Positions 23,657 through 31,287 of a DNA stretch of 46,050 bases are shown piece by piece; position 1 is the stretch's first letter, and each line of letters opens with the position of its first letter. The stretch comes from Polyangiaceae bacterium. Lineage in GTDB: Bacteria > Myxococcota_A > Polyangia > Polyangiales > Polyangiaceae. The DNA lies in assembly GCA_029261965.1 (NCBI GenBank), contig JAJDAH010000424.1:1-46050 (forward strand), given 5' to 3'. The translations under genes and the position numbers were made by a program. The notes beneath the pieces are model-generated. The model was not told the DNA's origin and did no database searches. It saw nothing but the letters and a program-made list of their open reading frames with translations.

Positions 23657-24847
23657 TCAATCGTGAACCGCGTAGTCATCGCCGTAGAACTTGCTGGTCG
23701 ACCGCGTGTGAAAGGTGATCGCCTTCACCGGCGGATAGCGCGGCTCGCCGAGCCCCGGTAGCACCTCGAGCACTTCCTGCTCCCGGAGGTACACGTTCAA
23801 GGGGAACGTAGCGCGCCGCTGTCGTCCAATCTCCGGGTCGAACGGTTTGGAAACCCGGTGCGTCGTCGACGGAAAGACGTCGTTCGAGATGCGCTGCATG
23901 TAGTCGCCGGTATTGAGCACGAGCGCGCCGGGCGGTGCGTCGAGCCGAACCCACTTGGCGTTCTTCCGATTCAGCACCTGGAGCCCTTCGACGCGCGGCG
24001 CCGGGAGCAAGGTGAACAGATTGACGTCTTCGTGACCCAAAAGCCGTCCTGCGCCACTCGCGTCGTCGCTCTCGGACAAGGGCGGGTAGTAGTTGAGCCG
24101 AAGGCCGAAGCTTGGCGCCATGAGCCGTTCGTCGAAGCTCGACGGATCTTGTCCGAGTGCACCCAACAGGGCGGCCATGACGGGCAACACCAGCGCCTCG
24201 TGCGCGAGGCACAGCCGTCGAAAGATGGGCTCGAAGTCGTCGCTCGGCCAAAAGTCGCGAAGGCGCGGTGGAGCAGACAGGTCGAGCGCGAACGCTCGAC
24301 GACAAAAAACCCACCCTTCGACCAAATCCGGATGGATGTCGGAGGTCTCTCGGATCGGGAAGTAACCCTGGTTGACCGACCCATGGCGTGCCGCGCGATA
24401 GCGGAGCTTTTCTTCGAGCTCGCAATCTTCGAAGAGTCGAAACGTGGCCGCCTCGGCTTCCTGGTAGATCGCGGGATCCACGCCGGTGTCGACCAGGATG
24501 GCGAAGCCGATCTCCCGGAGGGCGGCACCGAGAGTCTCGGCGAGCTCGGCCTGCTCCGCCGCGGTTCCCCTCGCCAGCGAGAGATCGCAGGTGCGGACGA
24601 CGAAGTCGTCATCGAAGGCTTCGGACTGGTCGGACGCCTCGGCGAACCGATAGGTCTGCGGTTTGTCGACCTGGTCGTACTGAACGTACTCGCGGTTGCT
24701 GCCGTCCACCTCGCGCGCTTTCGGGCCCACGTCCGGATGGTACCGGGCTGGGCCGGCCGGCGCTCGACCCCACGATCCGGGGGTAAAATGGGTCCCGGCG
24801 GGTGGAAATGGCCCTTTCGACGGCCTATCCGAGTCGAGCGTCAGCAT
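23657..24847 (-). CDS. 2-oxoglutarate/Fe(II)-dependent oxygenase (isopenicillin N synthase family)
   Basis: A 396-residue protein. The N-terminal DIOX_N-like part (about 82-200) includes EIGFAILVDTGVD and QGYFPIRE. The C-terminal jelly roll supplies the iron ligands His272 and Asp274 (GHEDVNLFT) and His330 (STTHRV), with Arg345 in RRATFPLN as the likely 2-oxoglutarate anchor. The family hydroxylates or oxidises small molecules, amino acids or hormones. The substrate is unknown. About 80 residues precede the recognisable domain. No signal peptide. The glutaminyl cyclase gene follows 6 bases downstream, and a lipoprotein gene starts divergently 35 bases away. Confidence 0.9.
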   Translation of the reverse strand: MLTLDSDRPSKGPFPPAGTHFTPGSWGRAPAGPARYHPDVGPKAREVDGSNREYVQYDQVDKPQTYRFAEASDQSEAFDDDFVVRTCDLSLARGTAAEQAELAETLGAALREIGFAILVDTGVDPAIYQEAEAATFRLFEDCELEEKLRYRAARHGSVNQGYFPIRETSDIHPDLVEGWVFCRRAFALDLSAPPRLRDFWPSDDFEPIFRRLCLAHEALVLPVMAALLGALGQDPSSFDERLMAPSFGLRLNYYPPLSESDDASGAGRLLGHEDVNLFTLLPAPRVEGLQVLNRKNAKWVRLDAPPGALVLNTGDYMQRISNDVFPSTTHRVSKPFDPEIGRQRRATFPLNVYLREQEVLEVLPGLGEPRYPPVKAITFHTRSTSKFYGDDYAVHD

Positions 24848-24882
24848 GGTAGCTTCTCGGCCGTCCAGGAAGAGGAGACCGG

Positions 24883-25458
24883 ATGATGCGGGGAGTCAGC
24901 GCCACCCTAGTCACGAGCTCGTTGCTGCTCACAATCGCCTGCGGCTTCACGCCGACGGAGCGGGCGTGCGATCGGTTCGTTGCCTGCGGTGCGGTGGACC
25001 CGAGCGAGGAAGATCGCTGCAAGCAGACGATCAAAGCCACCTTCCGGGAGTCGAAAAAAGCGTCTGTCGCTCAGGGCCGGGCGAGGATCCGCAAGTTCCA
25101 AGGCGCGGCGCTCGACTGCACGCTCGGTAGCGGCCCCTTCGAGCCTGACAACGACGCCTGTGTGCAATCGTTGGATTGCTTCTCAAAACGAGGGTTTTCG
25201 CCGGACGCTCTTCTCGGAGGCGGCAGGGGCGGCACCGGCGGTGCGGCGGGAGCGCCGGGTACCGGTGGGTCCGCGGCTGGTGGAACCGGAGGCATGGGCA
25301 CGGGCGGCAGCGCCGGCGGCGCGATGGGTGGTGCAGCCGGTGGAGGCGGAACGAGCGCCGGCGGTGCTTCCGGAATGGGCGGCGCATCCGGCAGCGCGGG
25401 CATGAGTGCGGGTGGCGCGGCTGGTGCTAGCGGCAACGCCGGCGCCGGCGGTACCTGA
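24883..25458 (+). CDS. Lipoprotein with C-terminal Gly-rich tail
   Basis: A 191-residue protein. Start ATG 24883 follows GAGGAGA; the next codon is also ATG. The signal ends LTIAC (Cys20). Residues 25-110 form a small domain with six cysteines (ACDRFVACG, RCKQTIKA, LDCTLG, DACVQSLDC) and helical stretches. The last 80 residues are Gly/Ala/Ser/Thr low complexity with no domain after it, the reverse of the usual linker-then-domain order in this genome. Function unknown. It diverges from the oxygenase gene. Confidence 0.85.
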   Translation: MMRGVSATLVTSSLLLTIACGFTPTERACDRFVACGAVDPSEEDRCKQTIKATFRESKKASVAQGRARIRKFQGAALDCTLGSGPFEPDNDACVQSLDCFSKRGFSPDALLGGGRGGTGGAAGAPGTGGSAAGGTGGMGTGGSAGGAMGGAAGGGGTSAGGASGMGGASGSAGMSAGGAAGASGNAGAGGT

Positions 25459-25597
25459 CGCCGCTCGTTCGACGCGCGCTGCCAGACGAATTCAGGCCGA
25501 AAGAAGCCTGCCGCAGGCTCGGGGCGTGCTGCTTGCGGTGACCCGCGATCTCGGCACACTCGTCGATCCCGATTTTCATCACCCGACGAGGTTCGAC

Positions 25598-26233
25598 ATG
25601 AAGCTCTACTACAATCCGATTTCCTCCTACTCGCAGAAGGTGCTCACGGTTGCCCACGAGAAGGACATCAAGTTCGAAGGCGTGGTCGTCAACCTGATGG
25701 ACCCTGAAGCGCACGCCGCCTACAAACGGGACGTGGCTCCCATTGGCAAGGTGCCGATGCTCGATCTCGGCGACCACAAGATCCCCGAGTCGAGCATCAT
25801 CATGGAGTACCTGGACACGCACTTCGACACCGGAACGAAGATGCTGTCCGATGACAAGGACAAGGCGCGGCAAGCTCGCTTCTTCGATCGTGTCGCCGAC
25901 CTGTACCTGATGGATCCAGCCGTAGGGATCATCCTCAACTCGTTCAAACCCGACGATCAGAAGGACGCGAGCCTCGTCGAGCGAAACTCGGCGCAACTGA
26001 AAGAATCTCTCGGTCTTTTCGACAAGGGCCTCGAGAACAAGAAGTACATGCTCGGCAACGAGTTCGGCTACGGCGACGTTTCGGGACTCGTGGCCTGCAA
26101 CCTGATGACAATGTTTCTGAAGATGGACCTGCCCCCCAACGTGAAGGCCTTTCACGAGCGCTGCGCCGCGCGTGATTCGTGGCAGCACGTCCTGAAAGAG
26201 CTCGAGCCCGTCGTCAAAGCGATGATGAGCTGA
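25598..26233 (+). CDS. Glutathione S-transferase family protein
   Basis: A 211-residue protein. The N-terminal thioredoxin-like domain begins KLYYNPISSYSQKV, with Ser9, Ser10 and Ser12 as candidate thiolate-activating residues; cis-proline is in GKVPMLD, and the glutamyl-binding PESSIIMEYL follows. The C-terminal all-helical domain starts near residue 85 and includes the N-capping-box-like FGYGDVSGLVACN. The fold is secure, the substrate is not: members range from detoxification to dehalogenation and isomerisation. ATG 25598 is chosen because the domain begins there. A 140-base non-coding gap precedes it. Confidence 0.92.
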   Translation: MKLYYNPISSYSQKVLTVAHEKDIKFEGVVVNLMDPEAHAAYKRDVAPIGKVPMLDLGDHKIPESSIIMEYLDTHFDTGTKMLSDDKDKARQARFFDRVADLYLMDPAVGIILNSFKPDDQKDASLVERNSAQLKESLGLFDKGLENKKYMLGNEFGYGDVSGLVACNLMTMFLKMDLPPNVKAFHERCAARDSWQHVLKELEPVVKAMMS

Positions 26234-26310
26234 GACTCGCTCTTACCGGCGGGGTGTCTTTCCAGAAGTAGAAGACCCAGAGAGCGCCTCGCCGGGAGAT
26301 CGCATTCAGC

Positions 26311-27147
26311 TCAGCCGGAACCCGGTCCGCTGGGCGGTTGTCCCTGGCGATAGTTTTCGATCGCCAAACGCACGATGTGCGCCGAGTGGCCAGCGCCCGC
26401 GCGGGCCCAGCCCAGGAGCCTGGCAGTGGCGTGAACGACGGCCGCCCACGCGTCGTGCTCGTCGCGGAACTGGCGAACCACCTCTTCCACGTCATCCGAG
26501 TTGACGTGCGCCCGTGCGTGCTTCGGCATGCCCCGATACACGAGCTGCGCCGACGCCTGGACAACTTGGGTGAACGTTTCCGGCGTCGAATCGCGAACCG
26601 CAGTGTGAGCCTGTTCCAAGAGCAACGCGAGTCGGCCGATCTGACGCTCGGTCGACCCATCGAGCTCCCAGCCAGCCCACGCCCGCTCGATACCGGCCTC
26701 GGTCGCCGGCGGAACGTTTCCTTGCGCCAACGCCTGCCGCAGGCCAGCGATCATTCGTTGGGCGTGATGCATCCAGGCGGGGGCGTTGTCCGGGAGCTGA
26801 CCTTCGAAGTCGATACCGTCGATGGGGCGCCTCGGCGTTCGCGACCCAACCGGCGCGGCGAGCTCGACGATGTCGGCTTCCGGAGGGGGAGGGATCTCCG
26901 ACGGTTTTTTGGACCCCTCGAAGGTGCCGAGGGTAACCGTGCTCCCGAAAGACTCTCGAGGCTCGTCCGAGAGCGGCGGCATCAACGCGTGAGCAAATGC
27001 CGGGTGTTGCCCGAGGCCCATCCACTGGTTGCCTCCCTCGGGGCAAACGCTGGCGCTGACGAGCGCACCGGTGCTGATCCACTCGATGACGGCGGCTTCT
27101 TCGAAAGGCCCCTCGGGTTGGCCACGGTAGTTGACGTACCAGCGCAT
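26311..27147 (-). CDS. GYF_2-domain protein of unknown function
   Basis: A 278-residue protein from ATG 27147. Residues 1-52 match GYF_2 (PF14237): MRWYVNYRGQPEGPF, a short helix, STGALVSASVCPEGG and QWMGLGQHPAF. GYF-type domains bind proline-rich peptides. A Pro-rich linker follows (about 60-110). The C-terminal half (about 118-270) is helical, rich in Ala, Glu and Arg, with no recognised family. Many Pro-rich proteins of such genomes, including the degenerate kinase at 28041-30389 with its Pro/Ala-rich segment, could be ligands; this is speculation. It converges with the glutathione S-transferase gene. Confidence 0.82.
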   Translation of the reverse strand: MRWYVNYRGQPEGPFEEAAVIEWISTGALVSASVCPEGGNQWMGLGQHPAFAHALMPPLSDEPRESFGSTVTLGTFEGSKKPSEIPPPPEADIVELAAPVGSRTPRRPIDGIDFEGQLPDNAPAWMHHAQRMIAGLRQALAQGNVPPATEAGIERAWAGWELDGSTERQIGRLALLLEQAHTAVRDSTPETFTQVVQASAQLVYRGMPKHARAHVNSDDVEEVVRQFRDEHDAWAAVVHATARLLGWARAGAGHSAHIVRLAIENYRQGQPPSGPGSG

Positions 27148-27477
27148 GGCTCGACCGGATGGTAGCCACAGATCACGTGTCGCGGAAAGCGAGCCCGTGG
27201 TGAGCCGAATCGCCACTTTGCAAGCTGTCGTGTCCTCGCCATTGCGTGCGCTCGCGCGAGCACCCCGCGCGTCCGACGAAAACGCGGCGGTGGTCGTCGA
27301 TGACCGGGCGAGCGACCGCCGACGCGAGGTGTGAAAATTGGCGCTGGAATGCGTCAAGAATGTCCTGCTTCTGCGTCAACACGTACGCAGAAGCGCCCCC
27401 TGACCCAAAACCCAGATCCTCAGGCTGCGCCAAAACCGTGGCACTCTCGCTGCCGCAGCAACGAAGCGACGGGTGGC
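27148..27477. other. Divergent intergenic region without a gene
   Basis: This 330-base gap lies between the starts of the GYF_2 gene (minus) and the small plus-strand gene at 27478. Frames through it lack protein-like character. It holds a perfect 10-base inverted repeat (27367-27394). Promoters for both genes should be here, but I cannot assign -35/-10 elements with confidence. Confidence 0.6.
27367..27394. promoter_or_regulatory. Perfect 10-base inverted repeat, candidate operator or hairpin
   Basis: GCTTCTGCGT and ACGCAGAAGC flank an 8-base spacer. The arms are exact. Both neighbouring genes point away, and there is no T tract, so a terminator is unlikely; a dimeric repressor site or a leader hairpin for the gene at 27478 fits better. 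Confidence 0.5.
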
Positions 27478-27948
27478 ATGGAATCTGCTTGGTCCTTGGG
27501 CATGGAAGAGCCCGTCATCGTCGTCGTATTGGAGCATCAAGCACCTTGGCCCGAGCTCCAAGGAGAGACAGCGCCCCCGTCCGCTTCCGTGCAAGCCATA
27601 GAGCAACGAGCCGACGAGACACCGGAAGAGCTCGCTCGGCGCGTAGAACGTTTGCTCGACCAGATGCAACGCCAGCACCTCAGTGCAGTCATCGCGCTGC
27701 TCGCCTGCAACGACCGCGTGGATGCATCGGTGCTGAAAGGGCGAGCTTCGGTCGCCCGACACCTTCTCGCCGTCGCGCCTTCTTGCACGCTCAGTGCCGC
27801 CAAGACGTGTCATGCCCGCGCTCAGCTCGTGTCGCTCGCGCAGCAACTGAACGAGCATTGGGGCGACGAGGCCCCCCGCGTCAACGTGAGCTTCGGGCGC
27901 GCGGTCAAAACCGAGCCACCCCCGTCACGTTCGAGCGCCGCTGCTTAG
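27478..27948 (+). CDS. Hypothetical protein
   Basis: A 156-residue protein from ATG 27478 (GGGTGG upstream); ATG 27502 is an alternative that begins EEPVIVVVLEHQ. The sequence alternates strand and helix: a first strand VIVVVLEHQ, a helix ETPEELARRVERLLDQM, a strand AVIALLACN, SVARHLLAVA, then a helix ARAQLVSLAQQLNEHW. This resembles a small alpha/beta fold. I do not recognise a family and see no signal peptide or catalytic motif. It is 92 bases upstream of the degenerate kinase gene on the same strand. Confidence 0.65.
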   Translation: MESAWSLGMEEPVIVVVLEHQAPWPELQGETAPPSASVQAIEQRADETPEELARRVERLLDQMQRQHLSAVIALLACNDRVDASVLKGRASVARHLLAVAPSCTLSAAKTCHARAQLVSLAQQLNEHWGDEAPRVNVSFGRAVKTEPPPSRSSAAA

Positions 27949-27967
27949 CGCCAGCGACTCTGGAATT

Positions 27968-27984
27968 GACGGCAAACCGCCGTC
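27968..27984 (+). other. Short hairpin downstream of the hypothetical gene
   Basis: GACGGC and GCCGTC flank a 5-base loop, 20 bases after the stop of the preceding gene. There is no T tract, so a terminator role is only possible. It lies in the 92-base gap before the degenerate kinase gene. Confidence 0.3.
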
Positions 27985-28040
27985 CGTTGGTCGGCAGCTG
28001 ACGGCCGCGCCACGGCCCTGCTACGCCTAAGCCAGTCAGA

Positions 28041-30389
28041 GTGGCGGAGGAGACACAGCACCCCAGCCTGCTGCCCGGGCCAGCCCCAGGAGGGTTCGAT
28101 CACCTCACCGAGGTGCTTTCTTCGCCGCTCGGCGGCGTCTGGACATCCCGACCGTTGACTGGAGATCGTCGCGAGCTCGTGCTGACGCGCCGAATCCCCC
28201 GCGGCGAGGAGGTCGACGACGCCACGGCTGCATACGTGCTGCAGACGGTCGCCGCTGCCGCCCAACTCAACCTCACGCGAGTCGTCGCCCCCGAGCGAGC
28301 GACGCAAACGCCCGACGAGATTACGGTCGTCAGCGAGTACGTCGAAGCCGAGTTCGTTCGCGAGCTCCAGCGGTACGCGACCATCAAGCGCCTCCCAATC
28401 CCCGTCGGCGTCGCGTTGCGCATCGGTCTCGATGCGCTGATCGCTCTCCGCGGTGTTCGTGACCATTGGCGAAAGACCGGTCTCGCAGACACGGGCAACA
28501 CGCCGATGTTCGGGGGCATCGGTCCCTACACGCTGGCAGTGACCCGCGACGGCATCACCATGCTGACCGACCCCTTCGTCGCGGCGGCGCTCTCGCTCAT
28601 CGTCGGGTTCGACGAAAACCCGGGCTTGGTCGCGTACTACGCCCCGGAACAGCTCGAGGCGGACCCGGACGAGCGATCCGACGTGTTCGTGCTGGGCATT
28701 TTGCTTTGGGAGATGATCGCGAACCGCTCGTTGTTCAATACGCCGTCGCTCTTTCGAGCCAAAGGCCCCGCCCGAAACCCCCTCGAGCCCTGGCCCAGCG
28801 TCTGGGTGGTGGCTGACAAAGTGGCGGACGTGCTCATCGAGCCGCTCGACGTGGCGTCCAGAACCAGCGTGCCGACGCCCGAGCGCGTCGTCGCCCTCAT
28901 CGAGAAAGCGCTGGCTGCCGACCCCGCAAAAAGACACCAGACGTACGACGAGTTGATCGCCGACATCGAAAGCATCGGTGACATCGTCGCGCCGCGGAGC
29001 TCGGTCGCTGATGTCGTGGAACGGCTCGCCAGCGCCGAGCTCGGCAGCCGCATGCTCTCGAGCGTTCGAAGCGACGTCCCGAAAACCAGCGGCTCGAGAG
29101 CGGCGCCCAAGATCATCCACACGTTGCCGACTCCGCCGGGCGGTCATGGCATCGCCCCTCAACAGATCGTCCACGTCGACATCAACGAGGACTCCGACGA
29201 CGTCGGAGACCGGGTGACGCTGACTCACAACATCCCCGTTGGTGAAATCATGGCGGAGAGCGACTCGGCGGAGGCCAAACGTGCCGCCATCGCTGCTGCC
29301 GCCAACGATCTGCCGGCACCGAAACGAGAGGCGGCCTCGCCGGCAGCGGCCAAAAAACCCGCGTCGCAATCGCCGACGGCGCGCCCGAAGAAAGTCCAGC
29401 CGCTCAAAGCCACGCAACGAATGGGAGCGGTGAAACAACCGTCCGCGCCAGCGCATGCGGAATCCAGGACTCCGCCGGAAAAAACTGCCAGGGCCGACCC
29501 GTTGGCGTCAACGCAGCTCGTCGAGCGACGCCCCGAAAAGAAGGCGCAGAAACTCGCCTCCACGCAGCCGCTCGGGCCGAGTGACGCGCCGATTCCACGC
29601 CAGAAGCTCCAACGCACATTGCCACTCGCAACGGCGCTGCAGAACGCGGCGGGGGGAGGCGAGCACACCCCGGGCGCCGCGCCGGGGAAATCTGCGTCGT
29701 CATCCCCCAAAACTCCGACGGGTGCCGAAGCCAAGACGCCGTCGACGTCGCCGACCGCGCGTCCCGGAACGCAGAGCTCCGCGCCTCGGCCAGAGAAAGG
29801 TGACTCGTCCCGAACGCCGAGCCCGCCACCTACCCCAGCATCTAACCCAGCCACGGCAAGCTCGGGGCTGCCGCCAAGCCCAACGCCGAGCCCACCGGTC
29901 GAGCCTGTGGCTTCACCCGCACCGCAGCCGGCCGCCCGCGCGTCGACCGCGGCGCCAGCGACACCAGCGACACCAGCGGCACCAGCGGCACCAGCGGCAC
30001 CCCGACGACGCTTTCACGCAAAGACGATCATCGCGTGGGCGCTGGGCGCCGCGGTCCTCTTTTTCTGGGGTTCGATCATCCTGCGAAAGAAACCCGACAA
30101 ACCGAAGGTCCGCATGCCCGAGGCCGTCATCAGCACGAAAGCACCGGTCAGCTCTCCGCGGACGACGTCGCCACCGCGAACCGCTGTCAAGGATGCCGCC
30201 GCTGCTCCGGCGACTCGACGCCGGCCTGAGCTGCTCCCCCGGGAAAGAGCAGGCGAAAACCCAGAAGGTTTCGTTTTGAGGAACGACGCGGGCGAATGGT
30301 ACGACTGGAGGACCGGGCTGTGGCGCGAGGGTGATCCCGACGCGGGCCTCGATGGCGGAGACGCCACCGCTCCTCGCGCTCGACCGTGA
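28041..30389 (+). CDS. Degenerate Ser/Thr kinase-like (pseudokinase) membrane protein
   Basis: A 782-residue protein from GTG 28041. Residues about 20-320 follow a kinase layout but the catalytic parts are lost: no glycine loop, LVLTRRI where VAIK would be (no Lys), DHWRKTGL and TPMFGGIGP where HRDLKPEN would be, and MLTDPF where DFG would be. The C-lobe is well kept: AYYAPEQL, then DERSDVFVLGILLWEMI, then AADPAKRHQTYDEL. So the fold is likely but catalysis is not. A long Ala/Pro/Lys-rich segment (about 410-655) contains two LASTQ-type motifs, followed by a single membrane helix (about 663-681, AWALGAAVLFFWGSII) and a short external tail. It may act as a scaffold or be a substrate of other kinases. 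Confidence 0.82.
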   Translation: MAEETQHPSLLPGPAPGGFDHLTEVLSSPLGGVWTSRPLTGDRRELVLTRRIPRGEEVDDATAAYVLQTVAAAAQLNLTRVVAPERATQTPDEITVVSEYVEAEFVRELQRYATIKRLPIPVGVALRIGLDALIALRGVRDHWRKTGLADTGNTPMFGGIGPYTLAVTRDGITMLTDPFVAAALSLIVGFDENPGLVAYYAPEQLEADPDERSDVFVLGILLWEMIANRSLFNTPSLFRAKGPARNPLEPWPSVWVVADKVADVLIEPLDVASRTSVPTPERVVALIEKALAADPAKRHQTYDELIADIESIGDIVAPRSSVADVVERLASAELGSRMLSSVRSDVPKTSGSRAAPKIIHTLPTPPGGHGIAPQQIVHVDINEDSDDVGDRVTLTHNIPVGEIMAESDSAEAKRAAIAAAANDLPAPKREAASPAAAKKPASQSPTARPKKVQPLKATQRMGAVKQPSAPAHAESRTPPEKTARADPLASTQLVERRPEKKAQKLASTQPLGPSDAPIPRQKLQRTLPLATALQNAAGGGEHTPGAAPGKSASSSPKTPTGAEAKTPSTSPTARPGTQSSAPRPEKGDSSRTPSPPPTPASNPATASSGLPPSPTPSPPVEPVASPAPQPAARASTAAPATPATPAAPAAPAAPRRRFHAKTIIAWALGAAVLFFWGSIILRKKPDKPKVRMPEAVISTKAPVSSPRTTSPPRTAVKDAAAAPATRRRPELLPRERAGENPEGFVLRNDAGEWYDWRTGLWREGDPDAGLDGGDATAPRARP

Positions 30390-30453
30390 TGGGCGACGAG
30401 CATGCCGCCAGAGTCGGCGCCGCGACGCTCCACGACAGACTAGACTAGAGAGC

Positions 30454-31287
30454 GTGAACCGCACGGCCATGCTCGTCACCGGACTCGTCGTGTTCGGAGC
30501 CGCGGTCGCCGTGGTCACGATGCGACGCGAGCCGAGGGCCGCCGGCTCCTCGCCCGAGCGCGGCGCTTCTGCAGAGCTCGCGCTTTCGTCAGCGCCGTCG
30601 CCCTCGTCAACGCCGCCATCTTCTTCGGCCGCGGCCTCCGTCGCCGTTCGCACCTCGAGCGACGCCTCTACCCGAAAGAAGCCAGCCCGGCGACCGTGTG
30701 TCGTGGCGGTCGTCGGCGACTCGCTCACCGACACGAAATCCCACGGTGGCAAGTACGTCGAGTACCTGCAGCAGAAGTGTCCCCGGAGTCAGTTTCACAA
30801 CTTCGGTCGGGGCGGCAAGATGGTGCGTCAAATGCGAAGCCGCTTCGCGGACGACATTTTCGGCAAGGACTCGCCCAAATTCTCGCACCTCGTCGTTTGG
30901 GGAGGGGTCAACGACCTCATCAGCGCCAACACCGTGCGCCGCACCGTCGAGACCATCTCCGATGACCTGGCGTTCATGTACGCCGAGGGAAAAAGGGAAG
31001 GTATGCAGGTCGTGGCGATCAACGTGGCGCCATGGGGCGGTGCCGCAGAGTACGATTCAAAACGTCTGACGATGACCCTCGGTCTGAACGAATGGATCCT
31101 CGCCCAGGACGACGAAGGCAAGGTCGACTACGTCGTCGATGCCTACCGGCTCTTGTCCTGCGGCAACCCGCAGATGCTCTGCAAGAAGTACAAGTTCCCG
31201 TTTCACGACGGGCTGCACTTCGGTCGCAAAGCGCACGACGTAGTCGGCGCTGCACTGTTCGAGGGGGTCTTCAATCGATGTCTCTGA
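30454..31287 (+). CDS. SGNH/GDSL hydrolase with N-terminal membrane anchor
   Basis: A 277-residue protein from GTG 30454 (ATG 30469 is possible). A helix at about 6-22 anchors it, then a Ser/Ala/Pro-rich spacer to about 80. The SGNH domain shows block I VVGDSLTD with Ser90, block II NFGRGGK, block III WGGVNDL and block V HDGLHF with Asp252 and His255. All four catalytic positions are present. Such enzymes remove or transfer acyl groups on polysaccharide, peptidoglycan or lipid; export suggests an envelope substrate. Its last 10 bases overlap the start of a second SGNH gene. Confidence 0.9.
   Translation: MNRTAMLVTGLVVFGAAVAVVTMRREPRAAGSSPERGASAELALSSAPSPSSTPPSSSAAASVAVRTSSDASTRKKPARRPCVVAVVGDSLTDTKSHGGKYVEYLQQKCPRSQFHNFGRGGKMVRQMRSRFADDIFGKDSPKFSHLVVWGGVNDLISANTVRRTVETISDDLAFMYAEGKREGMQVVAINVAPWGGAAEYDSKRLTMTLGLNEWILAQDDEGKVDYVVDAYRLLSCGNPQMLCKKYKFPFHDGLHFGRKAHDVVGAALFEGVFNRCL

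Noticed and set aside
27338-27352. Sigma-54-like promoter sequence TTGGC..TGC
   Set aside because: Only 9 bases lie between the GG and GC elements instead of 10, and the flanking consensus is poor.
27945-29456. 503-codon minus-strand open frame
   Set aside because: Antisense to the kinase-like gene, whose C-lobe motifs are convincing.
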